Positions 23,883 through 37,288 of a DNA stretch of 64,000 nt are shown here, in pieces. The notes beneath the pieces are model-generated. The model saw only the letters and a program-made list of their open reading frames with translations. It was not told where the DNA came from and did not search any database. The position numbers were made by a program, and so were the translations under genes. This stretch comes from Hirsutella rhossiliensis (lineage: Eukaryota; Ascomycota; Sordariomycetes; Hypocreales; Ophiocordycipitaceae), in NCBI RefSeq assembly GCF_020360975.1, contig NW_025408669.1, positions 1,860,001-1,924,000 of the forward strand, read 5' to 3'. Numbering within the stretch: the stretch's first letter is position 1; each line of letters opens with the position of its first letter.

Positions 23883-25061
23883 ATGGCCGCCTCTGCCATG
23901 GACTCGCTATGCTCCATCCTCTTCTCCAACCCCATCGCCGCCACGATAGGAGACGTCGTCAACTCCTTCTCGGAGCGCAGAGCCAAGCTCGGCCTCGCCA
24001 ACCCCGGCACCATCGAGAGCCTCTCCAAGGAGGTGCAGCGCGATGTCTTCCTCAACAACCACATGTTCACCGGGGTCCGCGCCGACCTGACAAAGGTCTT
24101 CAGCATGGCCCCCCTATTCCAGGTGTCGCATCAGTTCGCAATGGGCGAACGCATCAACCCTTACACCTTTGCCGCCATGTACGGAACTGGCAGGGTAGGC
24201 CGTGCTCTTCTCTGCGGCTCCCCCAGTCTTGCTGACGCCCGTCCCCCCAGGTCTTTTGTCAGGGCAACGTAGACAACGAGGGCTCTCTGTCGGGACGGTT
24301 CAACTTTCGGTGGACGGATAAGCTCGTGTCCAAGTCGCAGCTCTCCATCTCTCCCGGCGGCCAGGACATGGCGCAATTCGAGCACGAATACACCGGCAAT
24401 GACTTTAGCGCCTCCCTCAAGATGCTGAATCCCTCGTTTCTCGAGGGTGGAGTCACAGGAATCTACATCGGAAGCTATCTGCAATCCGTCACGCCTCGCC
24501 TCGCCCTCGGCCTCGAGACCCTCTGGCAACGTCCCGCACTCACCCAAGGTCCCGAATGTGCCGTCTCATACTGCGCTCGCTACAAGGCCCAGGACTGGGT
24601 CGCCACCGCTCAGCTGCAGGCTGCCATGGGGACCGTCACCACCTCGTACTGGAGACGGCTCTCGGATAAGGTTCAGGCTGGTGTTGATCTGAACCTCGGC
24701 CTCGTCCCATCTCCCGGCGGTGTCATGGGCGGCGGCCTGCAGAAAGAAGGCGTGGCGACCATTGGCGCCAAATACGACTTCCGCATGTCCACGTTCCGGG
24801 CCCAGGTCGATTCCAAGGGCAAGCTGAGTTGCTTGTTAGAGAAGCGAGTTGCTCCCCCGGTCATGATGACCTTTGCCGCCGACATCGACCATTTTACAGT
24901 TGGTCGCCTCCCGCTTCCCTCGTGGCTCGACTTAGACTGACCGCAGCCAACAGCAACAAGCCAAGCTCGGCCTGGGCGTCTCCATCGAGGCCGCGCCCGA
25001 GGAGCTACAAGACCAGCAAGAGGTCATGGGCGCGCAGACACCCCCCAACATCCCCTTCTAG
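23883..25061 (+). CDS. TOM40: Mitochondrial import receptor subunit TOM40
   Basis: Three exons (23883-24194, 24251-24898, 24954-25061) give 355 residues, close to the about 350 of fungal Tom40. The protein is the beta-barrel channel of the TOM complex in the outer mitochondrial membrane, through which nearly all nuclear-encoded precursors enter. Recognisable blocks are the N-terminal helix region ([17 protein letters not shown]), [40 protein letters not shown] across intron 1, and the closing strand [18 protein letters not shown] across intron 2. No presequence is expected. The second intron has an unusual donor, GTTGGT. The Met at 23898 is an alternative start. Confidence 0.96.
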
Positions 25062-26265
25062 GCCTCCACTCGGCCTGTGGTGATGGCATCCCCGGCTTCA
25101 ACCCGACTCACGCACGATCAATGAGACGGAAGAATCCTATGTAGCCCGAATCTCTGACTGGCGGAAGCACGAACCTCCAACTTTATCTCACTCGATGTCT
25201 TAGTACCCCCCCCCCCGAAATCCCCATTTTGGTGATGGCTTCCGATTCCTTGTCTGTCTCGGCGCGGCGCGGCGCGGTCTCTGCATCGAAAAGAAAGACG
25301 ATAGACGCCCGTGGATTACTTCTCTCATCTGTCAAGAAAAAAACCACCCCTCAGCAAAGAAGAGGAGAGGAAGAAAAAAGAACACTGGATGCCATACTTT
25401 CTCAACCAGAGGTTTTGGCGTACAGCGCTGTTGAAAAACTCACCATGTGTACATTATATATCTCGAGAGAGGAGGGCCCTCGCAGGAGCAGTTGTGTGGG
25501 CATAGGAAGGCTTTTTGTGTGTTTCTTCTCGTTCCTGTCACTCCGCCTCTCTCCCTCCCTCTCTCTCTCCTTCTCTTCTCTTTTAGGTACCCATGGAAGG
25601 GTGAGGCTATGAAGCGAGAAGAGTCGCGGTGCCTGCCGAAAGAAGAACTTGGTGAGGGATGCGTGCGATCTACGATGGCCAGAGAGAGCGGCCTGGCTGG
25701 ACATGTTGTAGACGGCAATGGAAGAAAGCATTTTCAAATGCCCTGCAAGCCCCGATGACCATACGACTCGTCACAAGAGTCTTCAGTCAGTGTGAGCGAT
25801 CCATGAGCCTGGTGCAGAAGTGGTCATCGTCACCACCTTCATTAACCAGTGCACATCGATATGGCTGCAGGAGTGTAGCAACGGTATTCACTACCAGGTA
25901 TCATCTATCGTAGACCAATCTCAGCCCACGGTCCTCGGAACAGCTGTTCTCGATCCAGTAACAGCGCACCGTCCCGTCTTGTTGCTTCCTCTCCCTTCGA
26001 CGCCGTGGTATCATCAAAGTCCAATGCAAGCGGAGCGTATCCCACGTAGTCCACATAAAACCCGTGCAAAACCCCCTCTTTCCACTCCGGCCATTCAATG
26101 GTCTTCTGCGCCGGCGCTACCCATGTGCTTTGAGGAGAAACAACACAAAAATCAAATCAAAAGACCACCGAATGTCTTGACCAAGAGCTGAGACAAAAAC
26201 AAGCAGACCCAATGCTACTTTCCACTTGGTCGATTCAACGAGGCGCTGAGCTTGGTCCACGCGCG
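25062..26265. other. Intergenic region between convergent TOM40 and USP genes
   Basis: Twelve hundred bases hold the 3' flanks of two convergent genes. A poly-C run near 25207 and a CT-rich tract near 25545-25585 are visible. No gene is supported. Confidence 0.5.
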
Positions 26266-29109
26266 TTACATGATGGAACACTCTCGCTCCGGCTGCGAGC
26301 CATTCGACTTGTGCTTCGTCTTGTCCTTGGACTTGCCGCGCTTGTGCTTCGACGGAGTAGCCTGTGGCTGAGCGGGTGACTTCTCGCCCTCCAGAGGAGA
26401 CTCGGGCGCCTTGCCGGGAGTGTCCAAATTCGGTGCTCCAGCAGAGCCTGCGGTCGAGATGGTCAACCCATTGGGCTCCGCTAACGGCTCCTTGCTGGTT
26501 TTCATGAGGCCGCCCAGGCGCGTCATGGAAAAGCTGAGGCGACCTTCGCCCGACTGACTGGCTGAGCGGCTTTGCCTTCCCAGAGCGAAGCGACTTGCGG
26601 CCCTGGACAGCCTCGACGCAGTGGACTCATCGTTGGGGCTGATGACTGGCGAGCTGGCGTCTGGGGTGATGGCTGGCGTCACCGCTTCCGAGTCTGTACA
26701 AACAACGCTCGGGCGACGCGATTCCCCAGGCGTGGACCCCGTCGTATTCCAGCCTGTCCAATTGCTGTCGAAAATGGGTCGAGGCGGACGCTCTGCTTCA
26801 GAAGACAGCCGAATACTAGGCGGTTTGCTTTGAATGGGCGTCTCCGCCACCAACGTCTCATCTCGATGGTGCCCGGCATGTCGGCCGTAACTGTTCAAGT
26901 CTCCGTCGCACAAAGATCCGGAGGATGTCATCTCGAAACTTTTCTTTGACTCGTCGTAGGACGGCGGCTCCGTCTCTGTCCCCGCAGTCGACGGACACGT
27001 CATGTCAACCATCGGCACTACCTGGTAGAAGAGCAGATAGGGCATCTCCTCCTTTAGCGACCGCTTGATGTCGTCGACAAAGACGACACGGTTCTTGGTT
27101 TCCAAGTCGTCGAATCGTACCCACTGTGCCTCTTCGTAGTCGGGAGGGGGGTCGAAGTTATGCCTCCGGTTGTCTGTCAGCAGCTTTGGCGCCACTCTGG
27201 CAAAGGCGATGTAATGACCGCTTTGCACAGAGTCGCCCCGGTGGCACACGACAGACTGCAGCACGAGTTTATACTCGGTACTCAGCCCGTTTTCTTCCTC
27301 CAGCTCCGGCCCACTGGCGAGCATGAAATGCGGCAAGCGCAGGCTGTCGGGAATATCGATGAACGTGTTGATACGTTGAGGCCGCCCCGACTCGTTCATC
27401 GCATACCGCTTCAGGCATATGCCGACAATTGGTCTCTGGTCAAAGTTCATGGCGACCTCTGTGTCGTTTTTGGGCTCAGTATTTGTGAGTGCGTGCCAAG
27501 CTGAGAGCAGAGTTAGGGACATGCCAAAGAGAGACCAGTCATACACAATCTACTCACGAATCAATCGAAAGAACTGCCAGGCGGGGATCGTAACGGCCTT
27601 GATCACACTGGAGCCTTTTCGCCTGGCTTTCTGCAGGCTTGAGACGTCTCCGGCCGGCCGGCCCTGCTCGTCCACCAAGACACGTCGTATGACGCCGGTA
27701 GATTTTCCCCGGCTCGGGGGGCGTCTCTGGGAACCACTGGCTTTCTCATGATCGCTTTCGCTCAAAACACCATTCTGTTGGGGGATGCCGCCCGTGGTGG
27801 CCGTACCGTTTGGCAGGCGCGAGCTGGTGTCTTCCCTTGCGTCTTCAAACGCTGCAATCGACGGCGGCATCTCGGTTGGTGAAGTCGTCATCGATGTTGG
27901 CGTCGCAGCTTCGTCATCTTTGATGAGTCGAATGGTGTCATGGTGCTTGAGCCCGGGCCGTTGGTCCGATCCCTTATCATCCACGGTCGATTTCTTGGCC
28001 TCCTCGCTATCCCGCAGCACATCGACGCGGGCGTTGAAGTACTCCTCCAGGCAGTCTTCAAGCTTCACACCTTTGCCTTCGGGATCGGGGGGGACCGCCA
28101 GATTGAGCAGGCGCTCAAAGACTACTTTGTGGTCGTCCTTTTCCTTCTTGCCCTGGTGAAACAGGTCGACCTGCAGGGAGAGCAGGGGAAGCTGCAGAGT
28201 CTCTGTAAGGAAAACGAATGCTTCGGATGTGTCCTGCTGCTCCAGCAGTCGGGCGTCGGGCCATCCGCAGTCACCCAGGGCATCTTGGATCAGTTTGGTC
28301 TGGACTTGATCAGCATAATGGCTCATGTAGACAGGCTGGTGTTCTTACCAGATCCGTGTGAATCAGCTTGCCGGATCGCAACATGTTGACCCACATGCGC
28401 AATAGGTTGACCAGCTTGTATCTGGGGTCCTCCAAGGGAAATTCGTTGCTGAGCATGCACTCAAAGGCATCCAGTTTGGAAAACATGGCGAAGAGCAGGG
28501 CATCGAGGTAGCAGGTGACGGCTTCGCGGTTCTCGGCGCCGAGGAGGGCGATGCTTGGATCGTGGGAGACGACGATGCCGGCCTGGGCTTTTTGTTCCAA
28601 GGCAATGAACTCGGCCGCTCTGGTCGGGTCGCCGTCTGCGAATCTGGTGGCCATGATGTCTCGAACGTGGTCGGTGGAAACGTTTGTGATGTTGAGCTGC
28701 TCGAGGCGTCGCTGGATCTCTTCGATCTGGCTTTTGGGGTCAGCGGCAGGCGCACGAAGAGTGGGAGAGGACACTGCGCCGTAGGTAGCCGCACCTTGGT
28801 TGCCTCCAGCTCGGCCTCGTGCTTGGAACTTTGTCTTGAACCGTCCATCTTGAACATGGCTCTGAAGGCCTCGGCGGAGAGTGGGCGGGACTGCAGAGAG
28901 GGAGGTCAGTGACTGGCGACTTTGAGTTTGGAGAGGGAGAAAGCGAAGCTTGGGTCAAAAGTCAAGACCAGGCAGGGCCCGGTGCGCAATACAGGCTGAT
29001 GAGTGCAAGTTACCTTTGTCTCCTTGGTCCCGGCAGGAACCGACTTGCTGCGTCGGTGGGAGGCATTCTTGTCGCGCAGGCTCAGGAACTTGATCGGGAA
29101 CTCCTTCAT
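26266..29109 (-). CDS. Ubiquitin carboxyl-terminal hydrolase (USP family) with CaaX-like C-terminus
   Basis: Five exons (29109-29014, 28890-28795, 28726-28349, 28299-27558, 27500-26266) give 848 residues. The cysteine box is divergent (ENREAVTCYLDALLFAMF, Cys136 as nucleophile) but the QQDTSEAFVFL block is typical. The His box (VCHRGDSVQSGHYIAFAR, His533) and the downstream WVRFDD are clear. The family cleaves ubiquitin from substrates or chains. The insert between the boxes is long and Ser/Thr-rich. The C-terminal 300 residues are low-complexity and end in a lysine-rich stretch followed by C-S-I-M, which fits a farnesylation CaaX box, so membrane attachment is possible. The second intron is inferred: the 68-nt interval 28727-28794 has a CTGAC branch point and is needed because the flanking frames differ. 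The substrate is unknown. Confidence 0.9.
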
Positions 29110-30953
29110 GGTACTGATGCGGCGGTCGAAGGGAAACAGACTCAGGCGGAGCAGAGCCTCGCAGGGTACAGCTCGGGCAGAAGCCGCATGCCAATGCCCA
29201 TTCTCAGGACCGGAGAGCTTCGAGGACGGCGACGGTGAGTCGTCGGCTGCGGGGAGGCAGTGGCGAGGAGCGTCGAATGAAACCGGACGAGACGAGGCGT
29301 GAGCGGATGACGAGTCCCGCGGGAGAGGGAGAGAAAATAAAGACAAGGGATGGCGGCGGGTATCGTATTATTGTTGTAGGGTTCGCCGAGGTAGAGACGG
29401 CGGGGAGACGGGCATGGCTTTATGAGAGCAACTGGCGTCTTGGAAGCAGACAGGGATGGCTTGGAGCCAATGTACAGTAGGTGCTCCGTTAGGCAAGAGC
29501 CCTTTTTTTTTTACTCTCGTCGTGGCTCTTGTTAGAGTTGCAGGTTGCTTGGGCTGCCTACCTTAGGTAGTGCGTCGAGGGCGGGACGGTTCGGTACCTG
29601 GGCTACCCCTGGGGATACGCATGCACCGGGTGAGATTACGCGGCGGCCGAGGTACCGATGGCCTGCCTGAAGTAAATTTCGTCTCCACCAAGGCTTGACT
29701 TTGGCTGGCGGGGGGTGGATCCTTGTTCTGGTCCGCCCGGCGCTGCGGAGCGACGTCTAGCGATGGATGACTTTAGCCTGTTCTGGAGCCGACTCAATAA
29801 TAAATAAGGTACGGGCAGATGGAGGCATTGGAGGCAACCTGCTAGCTAATAAGTGCCCTCTTGGAAAGGTAGGTACGGCGAGATGAGGACGCGGCGAATC
29901 CATTGCCAGTATCAAGGATCAAGGTCGACTCCAAGTCCTCACGAGTCTGTGCAGTGGCAGCCTCATACTACACAGAAGCTAAAGCCAAGCCTGCAGATGT
30001 CTTTACTCTTACATGGACACTCATGCCATCATCGGGCTCGGGTAGCGCAACTCAAGATGAAATAACCATACAGTAGCAACTTGGGACTGTCAACTGGCGC
30101 CGTCTCTCGGGGCAATGCGGACGGACGTTTGTTGAGAGTTTGCGAGTCGGTCCGTCAACGTCCTCGTCCTCGACGCGCTGCAGGAAGGAAGACCGAGGCA
30201 ACGAGGGCATGAGTTGCTCGCACTCCATCAGCATTGGCGATCGATCCCCTGCTCGTGTGTGCTCGTGTGTGCGTACTCGTACGGCGGCTGCTTGATCATC
30301 AAGCAGGGTCCGTCCGTGGCATAATTGCCGACTACTAATAATAACTGGCCCTTGCCCAGCTGTCCTTGTTTTTCAGGGTCCTGCGCGACGTCGCGCCCAT
30401 CCCCGACAGGGACGAGCCAGCGAGGACCCTCGGGTCTCGGTCTTGTTTCGTCACAAGCGAGCCAAAGGCTAACTATCCGTTCATCGCCCGGTCGTTCGTG
30501 GTCAGTCAAAAATACTTGTGCACAGTATGTACCATGAGCTGGTCATTGAGCTCAACAACATGGCACCACTAGCGGTGTTCGGTGGCCGTGTACTACCGTA
30601 CCGAAAGCCGCGTTCCTGATCGCTCCCGCTGTACACTAGTAGGCTCACTAGCAGGCAAGACACCGACTGCCTTTCTCCACAGGGCTACCGTGGGCAGCTG
30701 ACAGGTACCTCACTAAGGTAAGGTACCTTTGGTACTACCAGTAGGCTCCCCCTCCGCACTCTCAAAGTACCGAGTACTCCGTACGGAGCCCGGAGCATCA
30801 GATGCAGAGTGCACCGCCACAATGGCCCGCCCCCCAGGTCAGTCGGTTCACAGGGATAAGCCACCCGCAAGCCACCCGCCAAAAGTCGCACATTGAAATT
30901 TGTCGTCGGCCGAGCAGGCGCCTCTACAGGAGCTCGCCTGACCAGTTTCAACA
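29110..30953. promoter_or_regulatory. Divergent intergenic region between USP and uL5m genes
   Basis: About 1.8 kb between two divergent starts probably contains both promoters. It has a poly-T run near 29503, clusters of GGTACC/TACCTTAGGTA-like palindromes near 29558 and 30705-30740, and the palindrome GTACTCCGTACGGAG at 30774-30788. No gene is supported. Confidence 0.5.
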
Positions 30954-32132
30954 ATGGCTGGTGTTCGTGACGGAGCTCGCTTGGCGAGGGCCCTGTGCCG
31001 CAATAAACTCCCCGTACCAATGCTTCAATGCGCCAGGAGATGGGCTTCGACCGGCGCAAGCAGCACGAATCAGCTGGCCGACCTCGAATCCACAACCACC
31101 TTCACAGCACCTGCACCTGATCAGAACGTGACCGAGGCTTTCCATGCCTCGCAGAGGTCGAGGGACAGTGAGCACAAGCTTCCGGGAAACAGGTACGCTC
31201 TCTCCGGCCTCTGCGGATCAAGGCGTCATGCTTATCGTGCCCAAGATACCAGTACCATCCTCCCAAATACTACCGCGGCCCTCTACACCCCGTGCAGATG
31301 CCTCCGTCGTCCGATCCCACCGCCCGAGACTTTGTCCCTGGTCCGTTCAGCTTCCCACGGCTGAAGCACACATACGACAGCACAATTGCGCCCGATCTGT
31401 TGACCCTCACCTACACGCACGTCCCGCCCGGGACCCCCCCCAGCGAGTCGCAAAAGGGCACTCTAAGGGAATGGGATGACTCTTCCCCCTACCACAAGAA
31501 CCGCCCGCGTCGTGGGCCCCGTGGAGGCGGCTCGTCGAGGCTGGGCATACTCGAGCGCAAAATCACTTGGACCAACATTCCCGAGATCGAGGCCGTCACC
31601 ATCAACTCTTTCGCCCCTATGGCCTCGCAGAACAAGGAGTATCTTCACGTCGCACTGGCGGTGGTGCAAGCCATCACGGGCAGGCATGCAAACACAACCA
31701 CCATCAGGCGCAGCGTGATCCAGTGGGGCATCAAGAAGGGCGACAAGGCAGGTGCCAAGGTGACGTTGCGCGGCGCCGCGGCGTACGAATTTGTCGACAA
31801 GCTTGTGACGCTAGTACTCCCCAAGATCAAGGACTGGCCTGGCATCAAGGCCAGCACGGGAGACAGCGCGGGAAATCTGGCCTTTGGCATGGAGCCCGCG
31901 TGGATGGCGTATTTCCCAGAGATGGAAAACAACTATGACGTGGGTTTCCACATACACCAAGTGAAAGTCCCCGTACTGGACGCCTGGGACTGACTTTGAA
32001 ATACAGATGTACCCCCCGAAGCTGATGCCCGGCTGTCACATCTTCATCCACACGACCGGCACGTCTGACAGGCAAGGACGCCTTCTGATGGAGGCACTAG
32101 GGTTCCCGTTCTACGGCGAGGTTACTCACTAA
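30954..32132 (+). CDS. MRPL7: Mitochondrial large-subunit ribosomal protein uL5m (MRPL7)
   Basis: Three exons (30954-31192, 31246-31939, 32007-32132) give 352 residues. The N-terminus is rich in Arg and Ala and lacks acidic residues up to the thirties (MAGVRDGARLARALCRN onward), as expected of a mitochondrial targeting sequence. The body carries the ribosomal L5 fold: ITWTNIPEIEAVTINSF, the LHVALAVVQAITGRHA segment, TLRGAAAYEFVDKLVTLVLP, and the C-terminal FPEMENNYD/MYPPKLMPGCHIFIHTT that spans intron 2. uL5 sits in the central protuberance of the large subunit and contacts 5S rRNA in bacteria; its mitochondrial form keeps the position. Fungal versions are longer than bacterial L5 because of the N-terminal extension seen here. 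The first acceptor was chosen to keep frame into YQYHPPKYYRG. Confidence 0.93.
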
Positions 32133-32398
32133 GGGGCATGCACCGGGCGGACGGGCGGAGAGGTAGAGAGGTGGTGACCAAGACTTGATGTGAGTTCCGT
32201 CATGATGCGGCTCAAGCCGTGTATAAACAGCTGTAAATTAAAAAAGAGGCTACATGTGATGGCAGTTCAGAGATGACTACACTTTGAATGAACCCAGGAT
32301 GCCCATCCTCTTGCCCAGAGGAACCCAACCGACATGAACAACGCCTCAACTCCGCCCAATGCTGTCGCGTAGAAGTCTTAAGGCGAGCAAGAATCGAG

Positions 32399-33058
32399 TC
32401 AGGCAGCACGAGTCTGTTCCCGAAGGGCATTCATGACGTGGTCGACAGCCTCCATATCCATGGCGTCGATCTTTGCTGTAGGTTGACCACGGCTGGTCAA
32501 CTCCTCGGTGCAGGCGTCCATGGCGGGCTGGTAATTGCGACAAGCCGAGCTGAGCGCATACACGGCCTTTCTCCGCACATCCTCCTTCTCCTCGCCTCTG
32601 ACGGCCATGGCGACGAGGGCAGGCAGACCACCGACAGCCAGGAGCCTCTCCTGAGTGCGCTCGTTGTTCTGGACGGCGGTGCCGATGCACCAGGCGGCCA
32701 TTTTGCGCAGTTCGCTCTCGTCGGCGTCGAGCTGGGCGAGTAGCGGGGTCCACAGGCCAAGGTTGGCAATGTTGTTTGCGTTGTCGAGGCCCTCGATGAG
32801 CTGCTCAAAGTTGTCAAAGGCGATAAGCTTGTCCTGGACAGAGACTTGGTCCGAGAGCGGGGCCGTGATGATTTCCATCGACGCCTTCATCAGGTCGGCG
32901 TCTGAAGGCCCGCCCATGAGGGCGGCCATGACGTCGGGGGTCAGGTTGGTGGTGTGCGCGGGTTGCTGCTGCTGCTGTGCTGATGAGTCGCCTCCAGGGG
33001 TGTCGGCCGAGTTTTCAATGCCCCAGCGGAGGAGGTCGTTGAGTCCTTTGTTTTCCAT
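32399..33058 (-). CDS. FES1: Hsp70 nucleotide exchange factor FES1 (HspBP1-like)
   Basis: An intronless gene of 219 residues. The N-terminus MENKGLNDLLRWGIENS is diagnostic of Fes1, followed by a Gln-rich linker (about residues 27-33) and armadillo-like helices: LDNANNIANLGLWTPLLAQL, MAAWCIGTAVQNNERTQE, GGLPALVAMAV and VRRKAVYALSSACRN. Fes1 binds cytosolic Hsp70 and speeds ADP release, which frees misfolded clients for degradation. The gene is preceded by a T-rich stretch and diverges from actin across 2.6 kb. It lies tail to tail with uL5m, only 266 bp apart. No clear heat-shock element was identified by eye. Confidence 0.95.
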   Translation of the reverse strand: MENKGLNDLLRWGIENSADTPGGDSSAQQQQQPAHTTNLTPDVMAALMGGPSDADLMKASMEIITAPLSDQVSVQDKLIAFDNFEQLIEGLDNANNIANLGLWTPLLAQLDADESELRKMAAWCIGTAVQNNERTQERLLAVGGLPALVAMAVRGEEKEDVRRKAVYALSSACRNYQPAMDACTEELTSRGQPTAKIDAMDMEAVDHVMNALREQTRAA

Positions 33059-35629
33059 GGCCGCGTTGATGCCTGATAGGCTTGAAGCTTGTTTTTCCTT
33101 CCTTGTAGCTTTCTTGGCCTTTTTTCTTTTGTTTTCGATCGGACGTGGTTCTGTGTGGAAAAAATGCTTGGAGTTGTTTCTGAGTTTAAGCTCTTGATTT
33201 CGTCTTGATCAAAGGTATGTATATAGAGTTGCTGCCAGTGAGATGTTGCTAATTTTTTCCTCCGTACGAAGGAGAGATGTAGTCAATCATGAGGTTCTCT
33301 CGATCCTTCTAGACACTTCACCAACTCTCCAAGCCCAAGAGAGACTAGCGTGACCAAGGACCTCCGCTCGCTGACAGGACGCGCCTACAGTACGGCGCAC
33401 ACTGTAAGACACTGTAATGACGGCGGCATCTTCGTCATGATGCGAAGTGGATAGGCAGGTAATATCTTTATAAAGATTCTTCATTTGATGTAAACAGCAT
33501 CATGCGCAAGATGAGATTGTTACACTGCCATGGAGACGCTAGTTTTCTGTCGCTCAAGCATCTCTTGTACTCCGCCATCAAGGCAAGATAGCGAGCTACG
33601 GACCTTGGGAAGCTGTCTGAAGGATCAATCTAGAGGCGTCACTGCAGACGTCGACGGCTGTATGCCTTCGATGAACACCCGGGGAATAGACTGCTCATCA
33701 AACACGCGAGGGCGAGAGGTGAGGCTGGCCTGGATATCGGGGAGACGGAAACAAGCTCGACCGGCAGGATCAAGTACTCCAGTGTCCAAGACTTCCTGTC
33801 ACCGGCGAGTCTTGGGCATTGATGCCATTCCAGAGACTGCAGGCGGCTTGGTTCAGAGATGGCCAAAACCTACACCTCGGGCGTTGCGCGTACGAGCAAT
33901 GCTTTTCGGAAGGCTGGTGACGACCCCCCCTTTTTAGAGCCCAAGAATCCATTCCTCATGTGCCAGAGAGCGGCGAGCTGCTTGTAGATTCTCCACATTT
34001 TGCTTATTGCAAGTGGCCGCCTGAAGCATGATCGCACGCTTCCTCAGCCTCATGGGGTGTCGAGAGGAGCCGAGTGATGGATAGTTGCCTACGGATGACG
34101 ACGCTCAGAGGTTTCAGAGCAGTTCTTCATGTTGCTATTTCAGTAACATGACGCTGGCGGTGAGACATACAACTTGCTAAACACGACGTCGTTGATGGAC
34201 ATGGTTTCTGGGAGGCAAGTGATGGATCTACGTGAACACTTGACGAGTCACCCTCCAAAGACATCTGCCGAGGTTCAAGGCGGAAGAAGACTCTAGGTAG
34301 CCAGCCAGCCAGCTTATCAGGGCTTACGTCTTTTGTCTTGCATCTGCCAGCTGCCAAGTCGCCGCCAAAGCATTCACTTGTCAAAGCTCGGCCAGACCTA
34401 TTTCTATAATGGAGACAGCCGCATTGTCAGCTCGGATCTCGTCGAATCCGTCGATGAAATGGACATCGGCCACTCCACGTCGCCAGCCATGCTAGAGGAC
34501 GCGAGTGCCAATGCTGTAGACTCGTGCGTTTGTTTTACATGGCGAGGATGTTCGTCCGCTGCAACAGGCCAGGAGGCCATGGAAAGCGGGGGCCGTTTAG
34601 GACGCAGTCTGTTGAAACGGCCATGCGAACTGTGGCTCTGCATGCACATGTCTCGGGCTCCTCCGAAAAGGCGACGGCCTGCGGATGGCGCATGCACAGC
34701 AAAATCAGGCTGAAGGTGGTACGAGTACACTGGCACATCTGGGACTTGCCACTGTGCAGCACTCATGGCTTTCATTCGGTCGAGTCCATCGGCGCGCGTT
34801 GGTGAAGTGAGCGGCTCTTGGCATGCGCCCCCGCCGCAGGACCGAGAGGCGCCGGCTTTCCGTTGGCAGCACATGAAACCAGGTATGGTAAAGGCTCCTG
34901 CAATGGACACGTCCGCCGACAAGGGAAAAAACCATCGTCGCGACTTGGACGACGGCGAATGCTTCCCGACGTGCACGGCCAAGCCGAGATGGCGACTCTT
35001 CCACAGACAGGTACCGGTACCTCATACGGGTGCACGTGACTATCTGCTGTACCGAACATGTACCTCTGTAGCAGCAGCTTACCCATCGCCCCCCTCCTTT
35101 CCGCCGAGCCACCATCCAGTCGTAAGCAACCTGTTGGCCCCGGGCAAAGGACCTCCGAGAGTAGTAGTTCCCCAAAGGGCAGAGGCGCCGGTGGCAGGTA
35201 CCGGTACCGCAAGGCGCCAGGAAAAAAAACGCCCACCCCTGTCTCTCACTGCCTCGTCAATTTATTCAGGCCGTCGGTCTCCAGAGGCACCGAGAGAGAC
35301 ACACACACGCACCCACACACGCACCCACAACCCACACACACGCACCACACACAGAGGTACGTGTCACCCGGTACTCCGTACCTCGCCCGTACTTTTCTCC
35401 TTTCCCCCCTCCACCCCCGAGCTTCTCCTTTCTTCAACCTCACTTCTCCCCCAAGCCACCCCCAGAATCTTTTGCATCCAGCTTCGCCCCGACTTTGCTC
35501 GACGACGCCCCCCCGTCCCTCTTCGACATCCTCATCACAACGTGAGCCTCTCGCTGTTGCACGTTGACCCTGTCTGATCCCGACGTCGGTCGCTGAACTC
35601 TTGTCTCCAGCTCCCAACCGCCATTCGCC
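33059..35629. promoter_or_regulatory. Divergent intergenic region between FES1 and actin
   Basis: A 2.6-kb gap with no supportable gene. The half next to actin looks like a strong fungal promoter: a (CA)-rich tract at 35299-35352 is followed by a pyrimidine-rich stretch at 35396-35520 before the leader. Paired GGTACCGGTACC-like palindromes lie near 35013 and 35196, and GTACTCCGTAC at 35371. Frames such as 34765-35577 overlap these simple sequences and are taken as chance. Confidence 0.55.
35299..35352. repeat. Interrupted (CA)n tract in the actin promoter
   Basis: Alternating CA with CCC and CGC interruptions, upstream of the pyrimidine tract of actin. Confidence 0.8.

Positions 35630-37288
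<1,659 letters not shown>

Noticed and set aside
28727..28794. Apparent frameshift between exons 2 and 3 of the ubiquitin protease
   Set aside because: A 68-nt GT-AG intron with a CTGAC branch point joins the frames without any indel.
34765..35577. 270-codon plus-strand frame upstream of actin
   Set aside because: It runs through the (CA)n and pyrimidine tracts of the actin promoter and codes for Thr/His/Pro low complexity.
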